The notes: generated from the letters alone by a model not told the origin. Counted from the stretch's first letter, positions 7,395 to 15,646 are shown. The stretch: 64,000 bases of DNA from Nocardioides sp. W7 (GCF_022919075.1 NZ_CP095078.1:5270001-5334000); one strand, 5' to 3'. Made by a program: numbers and translations.

Positions 7395-8663
7395 ATGGCA
7401 GACCGTCCCCGGAACGACGGCTCCGGGGGCGGGAACCCGGAGTTCGGCTGGCTCTACGGCAAGGACCAGCCCGACAGTGACACCAGCAGGGACCCCGGTC
7501 CCACCCGTCCCGTTCCCCGCCAGCAGCGCGAGCCGCGGCCCGACGAGACCCGGGTGATGCGGGTCCAGCCGTCCGGCTCCGAGCCGCCTCGCTCGGCTCC
7601 CCCGGCTCCCCCGGCTCCCCCGGCTCCCCCGCGGGCGCCGCGCCCCGCGCCGACGCCGCCGCCTCCCTCCGGTGCCGGCGGCTCCGGGCCCCGGCTGCGA
7701 CGGCCCCGCTTCCGGTTCCGCTACGTCCTGCTGGTACTCCTGGCCTGGCTCGTCTTCCTCGTCGGTGTGCCGATCTACGCCTGGACCAGCGTCGACAAGA
7801 TCGAGTGGGAGCCCAGCGGCAACCGGCCCGACGACCAGCCGGGCACGACGTACCTCCTGGTCGGCAGCGACTCGCGCGGCGACCTCAGCAAGGAGGAGCG
7901 CAAGCGGCTCGGCACCGGTGGCGCCGAGGGCCAGCGCACCGACACGATCATGCTGCTGCACACGGGCTCCGGCCCGAACCTGCTGATGTCGATCCCCCGC
8001 GACTCGATCGTGCCCATCCCCGGACGCGGCACGGGGAAGATCAACGGGGCCTACGCCTTCGGCGGACCGAAGCTGCTGACCCGCACCATCGAGGAGAACA
8101 CCGGCATCCGCGTCGACCACTACGTCGAGATCGGGATGGGCGGCCTCGCCGGTGTCGTCGACGCGGTCGGCGGCATCGAGATCTGTCCCGAGAAGGACAT
8201 GAAGGACAAGCTCGCCAACCTCGACATCAAGAAGGGCTGCCAGGAGGCCGACGGCGTCACCGCCCTCGGCTACGCCCGCTCCCGGCACAGTGACGCGGCC
8301 CTCGGCGACATCACCCGGGTCAAGCACCAGCGCGAGGTCGTCTCGGCCGTCGGCAAGAAGGTCCTCTCCCCGTGGACCGTCCTCAACCCGGTCCGCTACT
8401 GGCAGCTCAACGACGCCATCCCCGGCTTCTTCGGGTTCGGCGAGGGCACCGGCCCGGTCCGCGCCGGCATGTGGGCGCTGGCGATGACCCGGGTCAACGG
8501 CGAGAACGGCCTGACCTGCACCATCCCGATCGCCGACCTCGCCGTGCACTGGGACGACGAGCGCTCCGCGCAGATGTTCAGCGCGATCAAGGAGGACAAG
8601 GTCGATGAGCTGGACGAGAGTCTGTGCACGCCCACCGGCCTGCCCAAGTCGGTCACGGGATGA
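7395..8663 (+). CDS. LytR-CpsA-Psr (LCP) family glycopolymer ligase
   Basis: 422 residues. A long disordered cytoplasmic region rich in Pro and Arg (1-108) leads to one membrane helix (about 109-131) and an extracellular LCP domain. Core motifs are LLVGSDSRGD, GQRTDTIMLLHTG, LMSIPRDSIVPIPG, KINGAYAFGG, VDAVGGIEICP and GYARSRHSD. The conserved Arg and Asp residues are present. It should attach wall glycopolymers to peptidoglycan. The disordered region contains an APP repeat encoded by a 9-bp tandem repeat at 7595-7630. The stop overlaps the start of the enoyl-CoA hydratase gene (ATGA). Confidence 0.92.
   Translation: MADRPRNDGSGGGNPEFGWLYGKDQPDSDTSRDPGPTRPVPRQQREPRPDETRVMRVQPSGSEPPRSAPPAPPAPPAPPRAPRPAPTPPPPSGAGGSGPRLRRPRFRFRYVLLVLLAWLVFLVGVPIYAWTSVDKIEWEPSGNRPDDQPGTTYLLVGSDSRGDLSKEERKRLGTGGAEGQRTDTIMLLHTGSGPNLLMSIPRDSIVPIPGRGTGKINGAYAFGGPKLLTRTIEENTGIRVDHYVEIGMGGLAGVVDAVGGIEICPEKDMKDKLANLDIKKGCQEADGVTALGYARSRHSDAALGDITRVKHQREVVSAVGKKVLSPWTVLNPVRYWQLNDAIPGFFGFGEGTGPVRAGMWALAMTRVNGENGLTCTIPIADLAVHWDDERSAQMFSAIKEDKVDELDESLCTPTGLPKSVTG
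7595..7630 (+). repeat. 9-bp tandem repeat, four copies
   Basis: GGCTCCCCC is repeated four times in perfect tandem and in frame, and encodes an Ala-Pro-Pro repeat in the cytoplasmic tail of the LCP protein. Copy number could vary by slippage without breaking the frame. Confidence 0.9.
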
Positions 8664-9538
8664 GGTCGTACGACACCCTCGGCTGGTCGGTCGACGACGA
8701 CGGCGTCGCCACCCTCACCCTGGACCGGCCCGACCAGCTCAACGCGTTCGACCTGACGATGGCCCGCGAGCTCGAGCAGGTCTTCCGCACCGACGCCCAC
8801 GACGACGCCGTCCGCGCCGTCGTCGTGACCGGCGCGGGCCGCGCCTTCTGCGCCGGCATGGACCTGTCCGCCGAGGGCAACGTCTTCGGCCTCGACGAGT
8901 CGCTCCTCCCCTCCCCCGAGGAGTTCCGGGCGTCGTACGACCAGGCGCCGTACGACGCCGGCGTCCGCGACACCGGCGGGAAGGTCACCCTGGCCATCCA
9001 CGCCCTGCCCAAGCCCGTCATCGCGGCGATCAACGGCCCGGCCGTCGGCATCGGCGCCACCATGACCCTCGCGATGGACCTCCGGCTGGCCTCCACCAAG
9101 GCCCGGATCGGCTTCGTCTTCGGCCGGCTCGGCATCGTCCCCGAGGCCTGCTCGTCGTGGTTCCTGCCGCGCATCGTCGGCATCCAGCAGGCCCTGGAAT
9201 GGATCTACTCCGCCGAGATCCTGACCGCCGAGCAGGCCCTCGCCGGCCGCCTGGTGCGCTCGCTGCACGAGCCCGACGACCTGCTCCCCGCGGCCCTCGA
9301 CCTCGCCCGCTCCTTCGTCGTCGACCGCTCCCCCGTCGCCCTCGGCCTGGCCAAGCAGCTGCTCTACCGCAACGGCGCCGCCGCCGACCCCCTCGAGGCC
9401 CACCTCTCCGACTCCCTCGCGATGTACTACACCTCGCTGGCCGACGGGAAGGAGGGCGTGGCGGCGTTCCTCGAGAAGCGTCCCCCCTCGTTCTCCGGCC
9501 GCGCCTCAGATCTGCCTCGGATCTATCCCGAGCGCTGA
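8660..9538 (+). CDS. Enoyl-CoA hydratase/isomerase family protein
   Basis: 292 residues, starting at the ATG that overlaps the LCP stop. The crotonase fold is clear: TLTLDRPDQLNAFDLTMARE at the N-terminus, the oxyanion-hole segment AVVVTGAGRAFCAGMDLSAE, then KPVIAAINGPAVGIGATMTL and a RIGFVFGRLGIVPEACSSW stretch in which Glu lies at the usual catalytic position. Members hydrate or isomerise acyl-CoA in beta-oxidation or related pathways; the exact substrate is not evident. Length is slightly above the usual 260 because of an insertion around residues 85-120. It is followed immediately by the 139-bp palindromic element. Confidence 0.88.
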   Translation: MRSYDTLGWSVDDDGVATLTLDRPDQLNAFDLTMARELEQVFRTDAHDDAVRAVVVTGAGRAFCAGMDLSAEGNVFGLDESLLPSPEEFRASYDQAPYDAGVRDTGGKVTLAIHALPKPVIAAINGPAVGIGATMTLAMDLRLASTKARIGFVFGRLGIVPEACSSWFLPRIVGIQQALEWIYSAEILTAEQALAGRLVRSLHEPDDLLPAALDLARSFVVDRSPVALGLAKQLLYRNGAAADPLEAHLSDSLAMYYTSLADGKEGVAAFLEKRPPSFSGRASDLPRIYPER

Positions 9539-9675
9539 CCCGTCACTTTCTCGGCAGAAATTGCGGCGTGTCACCGCAGGGTTGACGGTTCGGTGAGCGA
9601 CGTACGACGTACCTCTGAGCGAACCGTCACTCGTGCCACGACACACCGCGAAAAGTGCCGAGAAAGTGACAGGTC
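9537..9675. repeat. 139-bp dispersed palindromic element, copy A
   Basis: A nested inverted repeat between the convergent enoyl-CoA hydratase and sigma-factor genes. Outer arms GTCACTTTCTCGGCA (9542-9556) and the exact complement (9656-9670) are perfect over 15 bp. Middle arms 9563-9572 and 9640-9649 have one mismatch. Inner arms GACGGTTCG (9584-9592) and its exact complement (9620-9628) match perfectly. The second copy, of the same length and nesting, is at 35827-35965. The left end overlaps the hydratase stop codon. A bidirectional terminator, a REP-like repeat or a small non-autonomous mobile element are all possible. Confidence 0.88.
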
Positions 9676-9690
9676 GGCGGGCGGGAGGGC

Positions 9691-10491
9691 TCAGGCGACG
9701 GCGAGACGCTCCCGCAGCCGGGCGAGGATGGCGGTGAGGAGGCGGGAGACCTGCTCCTGACTGACGCCGACCTCGGCCCCGATCTCGGCCTGGGTGCGGT
9801 TGTCGAAGAAGCGCAGCTCGATGATGGTGCGCTCGCGGTCGGTGAGGTCGCGCATCAGGGGCTGGAGGGCCAGGCGGGCCTCGGCGGAGGCGAAGGCCGG
9901 GTCCGGGCCGCCGAGGAGGTCGGCGAGGCCGGTCCGGTCGTCGTCGGGGCGGGGTGCGTCGAGGGACATGGGGGCGAAGCAGCCGGTGGCGCCGAGGGAG
10001 TCGAGGACGAGCAGCAGCGGGACGTCGAGATCGACCGCGATCTCGGAGGGCCGGGGGGTGCGGCCGAGCCGCTGGGTCAGGGTGGACTCGGCCTCGGCGA
10101 CGCGGCTCTGGATCTCCTGGACCGAGCGCGGAGGCCGGACGGTCCAGCCGGCGTCGCGGAAGTAGCGGCGGATCTCGCCGCGGATCGTGGGCACGGCGTA
10201 GCTGAGGAAGTCCTCGGCCAGGGTCGGGTCGAAGGCGCGGACGGCCTTCACCAGCCCCAGGCAGGCGACCTGGTCGATGTCGTCGTCGGGGACACCGCGG
10301 CCGTGGTAGCGGCGGGCGACGTCGGCGGCCACCCCGAGGTTGAGGCGGACGGCGTCGTTCTCGTAGTGGGCGCGGACCTCGCCGGCACTGGCCCGCGCGC
10401 GGGACAGCAGGCGGGCGGTCTCGGCGCGACGGCGGGCATCGGCGAGCGCCGTCGCCCCCCGGGCATCACGGTCCGACCCCACGACGAACAC
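9691..10491 (-). CDS. Group 3 RNA polymerase sigma factor (SigB/SigF-like)
   Basis: 266 residues with regions 2, 3 and 4. Region 2 has the segment DDDIDQVACLGLVKAVRAFD then FLSYAVPTIRGEIRRYFRD. Region 3 is VRPPRSVQEIQSRVAEAE followed by LGRTPRPSEIAVDL. Region 4 ends with RTQAEIGAEVGVSQEQVSRL as the -35-binding helix-turn-helix. This is the organisation of stress or sporulation sigma factors of the SigB/SigF/SigG type. No anti-sigma or anti-anti-sigma gene is adjacent, so the partner must be elsewhere. The start may be a later GTG or ATG; the first 25 residues are poorly constrained. Confidence 0.9.
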   Translation of the reverse strand: MFVVGSDRDARGATALADARRRAETARLLSRARASAGEVRAHYENDAVRLNLGVAADVARRYHGRGVPDDDIDQVACLGLVKAVRAFDPTLAEDFLSYAVPTIRGEIRRYFRDAGWTVRPPRSVQEIQSRVAEAESTLTQRLGRTPRPSEIAVDLDVPLLLVLDSLGATGCFAPMSLDAPRPDDDRTGLADLLGGPDPAFASAEARLALQPLMRDLTDRERTIIELRFFDNRTQAEIGAEVGVSQEQVSRLLTAILARLRERLAVA

Positions 10492-10595
10492 ACCCTCCCC
10501 CTGGTGCGTCCCATGACCGGCCCGGCTACGGACCCCGCCCGCAGATCGTCGCAGACGCGGCGATCGGGAGACAACCGACCGACAGGATCAGCGAG

Positions 10596-10922
10596 TCAAC
10601 GTCCGACGGCTCGCTCCAGCTCGGCCTTGTTCATCGAGGAGCGGCCCTTGACGTTCTGCCGCTTCGCCTCGGCGTACAGCTGGGCCTTGGTACGCCCCCC
10701 GGCGCCACGGTGCGAGCGCAGGCCGCCCCGGCGCGAGGAGGACAGGTCGTCGGTGGAGGTGCGGCTGCGCTGCTCGGCCTCGCCGGCGCGGGCCCGCTCC
10801 TTGTTGACGGTGCGGGCCGCGATCTCCTCGGCCTGCTCCCCGCTCCGCCCGCGGTCCTCCAGGCCTTCCTTGATGTGCTCGTACTGGCGCTCGCGCTTCT
10901 TGCTCCAGGCCTGCTGCGGCAT
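10596..10922 (-). CDS. Small basic protein with C-terminal Rho-N/SAP-like helix pair
   Basis: 108 residues, highly charged and probably mostly disordered or helical, starting at the ATG at 10922. It has KKRERQYEHIKEGL and AEEIAARTVNKERARAGE at the N-terminus, a Ser/Arg/Gly linker with SSRRGGLRSHRGAGG, and a C-terminal TKAQLYAEAKRQNVKGRSSM segment ending in NKAELERAVGR. That last segment resembles the Rho N-terminal/SAP nucleic-acid-binding motif. Similar actinobacterial proteins are often labelled plasmid stabilisation protein, but nothing here shows that role. It may bind nucleic acid. It is transcribed toward the sigma factor but about 100 bp apart. Confidence 0.75.
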   Translation of the reverse strand: MPQQAWSKKRERQYEHIKEGLEDRGRSGEQAEEIAARTVNKERARAGEAEQRSRTSTDDLSSSRRGGLRSHRGAGGRTKAQLYAEAKRQNVKGRSSMNKAELERAVGR

Positions 10923-11008
10923 CGGTCTCCTCCTGCCCACGACTGCCCCCGACTGCCCCCGTCGTACGCCGGCCGGTACCCGGGCCCGGAGCGGGGTAAC
11001 GGTCCGCC

Positions 11009-11692
11009 ATGTCCCACGACCTCGACACCGCGATCGTCGACATCGACGGCACCCTGCTGGACTCCAACTACCACCACGCGCTGGCGTGGTCGCGCGCCTT
11101 CGCACATGTCGGCCACCCGGTCCCGGTGTGGCGGATCCACCGGCACCTCGGCATGGGCGGCGACCGCCTGGTGACGGCGGTGGCCGGCGACGAGGCGGAG
11201 GCGCGGGTCGGCGACGAGGTGCGCGAGCGCTGGGAGCAGGAGTACGACGGCCTCATCGACGAGACCGTGCTCCTCGACGGCGCCCGAGGTCTGCTCGACG
11301 CCCTGAGCGGCGCCGGCCTGGCGGTGGTGCTGGCCAGCTCCAGCATCCCCCGGCACGCGGAGCACGCGCTGGAGCTGCTGGACGCCCGGTCTCGGACCGA
11401 CGCGTGGACCACGGCGGGCGATGCGTCGGAGACGAAGCCGGACCCCGAGCTCCTCGACGTCGCCCTCGACCGGGTCGGCGGCGGGCGCGCGGTGATGCTG
11501 GGCGACTCGGTCTGGGACGTGGCCGCGGCCCAGCAGCGCGGCATCCCCACGCTCGGCCTGCGCAGCGGTGGCGTCGGCGCGGCCGAGCTCATCGAGGCCG
11601 GTGCGGTCGCGGTGTACGACGACCCGCGCGGCCTGACCGAGCACCTCGACGAGGCACTCGACCAGGCCGCGCGGGCCAGTCGTCGGACGTAG
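11009..11692 (+). CDS. HAD superfamily phosphatase (phosphoglycolate phosphatase-like)
   Basis: 227 residues. All four HAD motifs are visible: the nucleophile motif VDIDGTLLDS (about 11-20), motif II ASSS, the motif III lysine in KPDPELLDVAL, and motif IV MLGDSVWDVAAA. A helical cap lies between motifs I and II. The family dephosphorylates small phosphorylated metabolites in the cytosol; the substrate is not evident. It is convergent with dps, with only 3 bp between stops, so there is no room for a separate terminator. Confidence 0.88.
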   Translation: MSHDLDTAIVDIDGTLLDSNYHHALAWSRAFAHVGHPVPVWRIHRHLGMGGDRLVTAVAGDEAEARVGDEVRERWEQEYDGLIDETVLLDGARGLLDALSGAGLAVVLASSSIPRHAEHALELLDARSRTDAWTTAGDASETKPDPELLDVALDRVGGGRAVMLGDSVWDVAAAQQRGIPTLGLRSGGVGAAELIEAGAVAVYDDPRGLTEHLDEALDQAARASRRT

Positions 11693-11695
11693 CGG

Positions 11696-12277
11696 TCAGC
11701 CGGCCTTCTTGCCGCCGGTCTTCTTGGTGGAGGCCTTCTTCGCAGCGGCCTTCTCGGTGGTGGCCCCGGTGGTCGAGAGGTTCCCGCCCTTGTCCTCCAG
11801 GTGCGCGCGGATGAACCAGTGGAACAGCTCCAGCTGCTCGGTGTGCGCGACGAACATGTCCTGGGTGACCGGGTCGAGCTCCTCGAGCTCCTTGATGCCG
11901 TCGCGGTACTCGGTGATCACGCCCTGGTAGACCAGGTCGAGCGCCCCGAGGTGCTCCTGGGTGGTGGCCCGGCCGATGCTGTACTCGTCCCAGGTGCGGG
12001 CCGCGACGAGCTTGCCGGGGGTCCCGACCGGGGAGCCACCGAGGGTCGCGATCCGCTCGGCCAGGTCGTCGGCGAAGCCGCGCACGGCGTCGACCTGCGG
12101 GTCGAGCATCTCGTGTACGGCGATGAAGTGCGGGCCGACGACGTTCCAGTGCACGTGCTTGAGCGTGAGGTGGAGGTCGTTGGCCGCGTTCAGGCGGCTC
12201 TGCAGCAGGGTCACGACACGCTCGGCGTCGGCCTCGGTCATGCCGGGAACGGTGTACTTCAGCTTGGAGGTCGTCAT
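11696..12277 (-). CDS. dps: Dps/ferritin-like DNA-protection protein
   Basis: 193 residues. Dps forms 12-mers that oxidise and store iron and shield DNA in starvation or oxidative stress. The ferroxidase-type signature is present: LKHVHWNVVGPHFIAVHEML (about 40-59) followed by D-x-x-x-D-x-x-A-E-R-I. After the four-helix core there is a Lys/Ala-rich tail (KKASTKKTGGKKAG) that should bind DNA non-specifically, as in mycobacterial and Streptomyces Dps. The usual core is about 160 residues; the extra length is this tail. Confidence 0.93.
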   Translation of the reverse strand: MTTSKLKYTVPGMTEADAERVVTLLQSRLNAANDLHLTLKHVHWNVVGPHFIAVHEMLDPQVDAVRGFADDLAERIATLGGSPVGTPGKLVAARTWDEYSIGRATTQEHLGALDLVYQGVITEYRDGIKELEELDPVTQDMFVAHTEQLELFHWFIRAHLEDKGGNLSTTGATTEKAAAKKASTKKTGGKKAG

Positions 12278-12387
12278 GACCTGTCAGTAACCCGGCCCGC
12301 GAGCCGGGAAACGACCTCGAATCCCGCCGCCGCCGACAATCCGGCTCGGGGCCGGGCTGGGCCGGGCTGGGTCCGGGACAGCGAAAC

Positions 12388-12431
12388 GGGCCGGGACCGC
12401 CGAAGTGGGGGGTATCGGGCGGTCCCGGCCC
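12388..12431 (-). terminator. Long GC-rich hairpin downstream of the hydrolase gene
   Basis: GGGCCGGGACCGCC (12388-12401) pairs perfectly with 12418-12431 around a 16-nt loop. It lies 28 bp after the stop of the dienelactone hydrolase-like gene and about 110 bp before the dps start. On the minus strand the stem is followed by a short CGTTTCG stretch. It probably terminates the hydrolase transcript and insulates dps. Confidence 0.72.
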
Positions 12432-12459
12432 AGCTTCGTCGTACCCCGTCGACGGCCGC

Positions 12460-13221
12460 CTATGCGCCGGTCTGGACCACCGCGCCGATGCTCCGGTCGA
12501 AGAGCTCGCGCAGCTCGACGAAGTGCCGCTCCGCGCCGGCCTCGTCGTACGACATGGAGTCGGCCATCGTGTAGCCGTGCCGGGCCCCCGGGTAGACGGC
12601 CTCCCGGTGGGCGAGCCCGGCCTCGTCGAGCGCGGCCGCCAGGGCCTCGATCGCCTCCGGCGGCATCGAGGCGTCCTGGTCGGCGTGGCCGAAGAGGAAC
12701 TCGGCGCGGGCACCGGCGACCGCGCGGTGCGGGCTGTCGGGGGCGTCGGTGACCAGGCCGCCACCGTGGAAGCCGCCGACCGCGGCGACCAGGTCGGGCC
12801 GCAGGGCGGCGGTCCGGACGGCGAGCCGGGCACCCATGCAGTAGCCGGTCACCCCGATCGGTCCGGTCGCGTGCTGGAGCAGCACCTCGATCCACCGCTC
12901 GGCGTCGGGAAGCGCCCGGTCGGGGGTGAGCGCGTTGACCCGGTCCATCACGCCGTCGGCGAAGAACGCCGCGCGCGCCTCGGGATCGCGCAGGTCGCGA
13001 TCGGGCGCCAGCTCGGCCGCGGAGCCGTCCCGGTAGAAGACGTGCGGGGCGAGTACGACGTACCCCCACGACGCGATCCGGTCGGCCATCGCCTCGATCC
13101 GCGGGCGCAGCCCGATCGCGTCGACGTAGAACAGCACCCCCGGGCGCGGTCGATCGCCGGGCCGGGCCAGATAGGCCTCGGCGGTGCCGTCGGCCGTGGT
13201 GATCTCGATGCGCTCGCCCAT
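12460..13221 (-). CDS. Dienelactone hydrolase family protein
   Basis: 253 residues from the ATG at 13221. It has an alpha/beta-hydrolase fold with the catalytic Cys in GVTGYCMGARLA, the family's nucleophile elbow. The likely Asp is in LFGHADQDASMPP and the His in GARHGYTM. An early strand reads RPGVLFYVDAIGLRP. Members hydrolyse dienelactone or other lactones and esters. The frame is open far upstream into the kinase gene region, but that part is a shadow. No aromatic-degradation genes are nearby, so the physiological substrate is unknown. Confidence 0.88.
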   Translation of the reverse strand: MGERIEITTADGTAEAYLARPGDRPRPGVLFYVDAIGLRPRIEAMADRIASWGYVVLAPHVFYRDGSAAELAPDRDLRDPEARAAFFADGVMDRVNALTPDRALPDAERWIEVLLQHATGPIGVTGYCMGARLAVRTAALRPDLVAAVGGFHGGGLVTDAPDSPHRAVAGARAEFLFGHADQDASMPPEAIEALAAALDEAGLAHREAVYPGARHGYTMADSMSYDEAGAERHFVELRELFDRSIGAVVQTGA

Positions 13222-13265
13222 GGTCTCGAGGGTAGTCAGGCCGACCCCGCCGGTCGCGACGGGCC

Positions 13266-14933
13266 TCAGCCGGTCGGCACCGTCCAGATGACGGCCGTGC
13301 CGCTGTCCGGCGCCGACTCGATGCGACACCGGCCGCCCAGCCGCTCGGCCCGGTCGCGCATGTTGCGCAGCCCGCTCTCGGCGACCTCGCCGGCCATGCC
13401 GACCCCGTCGTCGCGCACCACCAGCTCGATCTCGTCGCCGACCGTCAGCGTCACCCCGATCCCGGCGGGGCCGGCGTGCCGGACGGCGTTCGACAACGCC
13501 TCCCCCAGGACGGCGAGCAGGTGCGGGGCGACCCGGGGCGCGATCCGGGTGCGGACCGGGCCGCGGAAGGTCAGCGTCGGGCGGCGCTCCAGGTTGGCGG
13601 CGGCCCGGTCGACGATCCGCGTCATCTCCGACTGCAGGTCGGTCGACTCGTCGGCCGAGCTGAGCGCGAAGATCGAGCGGCGGATGTCGCGGATCGTGGC
13701 GTCCAGGTCGTCGACGGCCGTCTCGAGCCGCTCGGCGACCTGCGGCTGGTCGACGAGGCGCCCGGCGCTCTGCAGGCCCAGGCCGATCGCGAAGAGCCGC
13801 TGGATGACCAGGTCGTGCAGGTCGCGGCCGATCCGGTCGCGGTCCTCGAGGACGGCCAGCTTCTGCTGGTCCTCGCGGTGCCGGCCGACCTGCAGCGCCA
13901 GCGCCGCCTGCTCCGCGAACGCGGCGGGCAGGGCGGCGTCGACGGCGTGGAAGGCCTCGACGTTCGCCGGGTCCCAGGCCAGCGCGAGCACCCCCTCGAT
14001 GCCCGCGCCGGTGCGCAGGGGTACGACGACCGCCGGCCCGAGGCCCTCGGTGGCCAGGTCGGGGACGGAGGTCGGCACGCCGGTGCGGACGACCTCCTCG
14101 GCGAGCGCGTCCTGACGGGCCAGGGCCTCCAGGAGGCTGGCGTCGACCCGCTGCCCCGAGACCGCCTCCAGGGCCAGCTCGGCGTCCGCGTCGCCGGCGA
14201 GGATCCAGGCGACGTCGGCGGCCGCGACCGCGCGGGCGCTGTCGGCGACCGCCTGCAGGGCGTCCGTCCCGACCGTGGTGCCCGACAGGAGCCTGGTGAT
14301 CTCGGCGGTCGCCGAGAGCCACCGCTCGCGACGCGAGGCCTCCTCGTAGAGCCGGGCGTTCTCGATCGCGACGCCCGCGGCGGCGGCGAGCGCGACGACG
14401 ATGTCCTCGTCGGCCTGGGTGAAGTCCTCGCCGCCGGCCTTCTCGGTCAGGTAGAGGTTGCCGAAGACCTGGTCGCGGATCCGGACCGGGACGCCGAGGA
14501 AGGAGCTCATCGGCGGGTGGTGCGGCGGGAAGCCGTACGACGCGGGGTGCTCGGCGATGTCGTGCAGGCGCAGCGGCTCGGGGCGGTCGATGATCAGGCC
14601 GAGCAGCCCGTGACCGGTCGGGAGGTCACCGATCTGGAGGACCGCGTCCTCGCCGATCCCGTGGTGCACGAAGGTCCGCAGCCGCTTGCCCGGGCCGGCG
14701 CCGAGCACCCCCAGCGCGGCGTACCGGGCGCCGACCAGCTCGCTGCCGACCCGCACGATCCGGGCGAGCACGCCGTCGAGGTGGAGGTCGGCGCCGATCC
14801 CGACGACCGCGTCGAGCAGCAGTCGCCACCGCGCCTGGTCGTCGAGGACCACGTCGACGCGGGCGAGCACCTCACGCAGCAGCGAGTCGAAGCCGACCTC
14901 ACGCAGTGCGTCGTCGAGCGGCTCGTCGCTCAC
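13266..14933 (-). CDS. devS: DevS/DosT-like GAF-domain sensor histidine kinase
   Basis: 555 residues from a GTG at 14933 that overlaps the devR stop (GTGA). Two GAF domains (about 40-200 and 225-365) precede a HisKA_3 dimerisation/phosphoacceptor region with RIGRDLHDLVIQRLFAIGL (His about 373) and an HATPase domain with GEALSNAVRHA and DDGVGM. This is the layout of mycobacterial DevS/DosT, which sense oxygen, NO or redox state through a GAF-bound heme and phosphorylate DevR. A heme ligand cannot be confirmed by eye. The C-terminus ends PDSGTAVIWTVPTG as in the family. Confidence 0.9.
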   Translation of the reverse strand: MSDEPLDDALREVGFDSLLREVLARVDVVLDDQARWRLLLDAVVGIGADLHLDGVLARIVRVGSELVGARYAALGVLGAGPGKRLRTFVHHGIGEDAVLQIGDLPTGHGLLGLIIDRPEPLRLHDIAEHPASYGFPPHHPPMSSFLGVPVRIRDQVFGNLYLTEKAGGEDFTQADEDIVVALAAAAGVAIENARLYEEASRRERWLSATAEITRLLSGTTVGTDALQAVADSARAVAAADVAWILAGDADAELALEAVSGQRVDASLLEALARQDALAEEVVRTGVPTSVPDLATEGLGPAVVVPLRTGAGIEGVLALAWDPANVEAFHAVDAALPAAFAEQAALALQVGRHREDQQKLAVLEDRDRIGRDLHDLVIQRLFAIGLGLQSAGRLVDQPQVAERLETAVDDLDATIRDIRRSIFALSSADESTDLQSEMTRIVDRAAANLERRPTLTFRGPVRTRIAPRVAPHLLAVLGEALSNAVRHAGPAGIGVTLTVGDEIELVVRDDGVGMAGEVAESGLRNMRDRAERLGGRCRIESAPDSGTAVIWTVPTG

Positions 14934-15577
14934 TGGTCGAGGTGCTTGGTGGCGAAGATCGCCGCCTGGGTACGGCTCTCGAGTCCCAGCTTGGCCAGCA
15001 GCGAGGACACGTAGTTCTTGATCGTCTTCTCGGCGAGGAACATCGCCTCGGCGATCTGGCGGTTGGTCCGCCCCTGGCCGATCTGCTCGAGGATCTTCAG
15101 CTCCTGGGCGGTCAGCTGGTCCAGCGCCGGGTCGGTCTTCGGCCCCTCGCGGAGCCGGTCGAGGACCTGCTGGGTGACGGCCGGGTCGAGCATCGACTGC
15201 CCGGCGGCCACCCGGCGGACGGTGTCGACGAAGTCGGTGCCGCGCACCTGCTTGAGGACGTAGCCGGCGGCGCCGGCCATGATCGCGGAGAACAGCGCGT
15301 CGTCGTCGTCGTACGACGTGAGGATCAGCGCCTTGATGTGCGGGTCGCGCGAGCGGATCTCGCGGCACACGTCGATGCCGGAGCCGTCCGGCAGTCGGCC
15401 GTCGAGGATCGCGACGTCGGGGCGGAGGGCGGGGATCCGCCGGGCGGCCTCCTCGGCCAGGCCGGACTCGCCGACCACGACGATGTCGCCCTCGCTCTCG
15501 AGGAGCTCGCGAATCCCGCGACGGACCAGCTCGTGGTCGTCGAGGAGGAAGACCGTGATCGGCTCACTCGTCGTCAT
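14930..15577 (-). CDS. devR: DevR/DosR-like NarL-family response regulator
   Basis: 215 residues from the ATG at 15577. Receiver domain: acidic pair DD at 13-14, phosphoacceptor Asp59 (in AILDGRLPDG), Thr in LILTSYDDDD and Lys in YVLKQVRG. The C-terminal LuxR-type helix-turn-helix is LTAQELKILEQIGQGRTNRQ followed by IAEAMFLAEKTIKNYVSSLL. The sequence is characteristic of DevR/DosR rather than generic NarL proteins. It is translated just before devS with a 4-bp overlap and is divergent from the Acg-like nitroreductase, a typical DosR target. DevR-like boxes lie at 15633 and 16560. Confidence 0.92.
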   Translation of the reverse strand: MTTSEPITVFLLDDHELVRRGIRELLESEGDIVVVGESGLAEEAARRIPALRPDVAILDGRLPDGSGIDVCREIRSRDPHIKALILTSYDDDDALFSAIMAGAAGYVLKQVRGTDFVDTVRRVAAGQSMLDPAVTQQVLDRLREGPKTDPALDQLTAQELKILEQIGQGRTNRQIAEAMFLAEKTIKNYVSSLLAKLGLESRTQAAIFATKHLDQ

Positions 15578-15632
15578 GTCCCGGAATCTACCGACACCGA
15601 GGCGGGCAGTCGACGGCCGCCGGGACGCTGAG

Positions 15633-15646
15633 GGACCTTGGGCCCT
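15633..15646. promoter_or_regulatory. Candidate DevR box upstream of the nitroreductase
   Basis: GGGACCTTGGGCCC is an imperfect palindrome (one mismatch between half-sites) that fits the core GGGACT-WW-AGTCCC of the mycobacterial DosR box. Its centre is about 42 bp upstream of the nitroreductase start and about 62 bp upstream of the devR start, in the divergent intergenic region, so it could serve both genes. Confidence 0.6.

Noticed and set aside
7470..7520. GGGACCCCGGTCCC-like sequence within the second LCP gene
   Set aside because: It is inside coding sequence with no promoter downstream; chance occurrence is likely in a GC-rich Pro-rich region.
12388..12431. GGGACC/GGTCCC-containing arms considered as a third DevR box
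   Set aside because: The half-sites are 16 bp apart in a long 14-bp stem, unlike the 2-bp spacing of DevR boxes; position after a stop codon fits a terminator.
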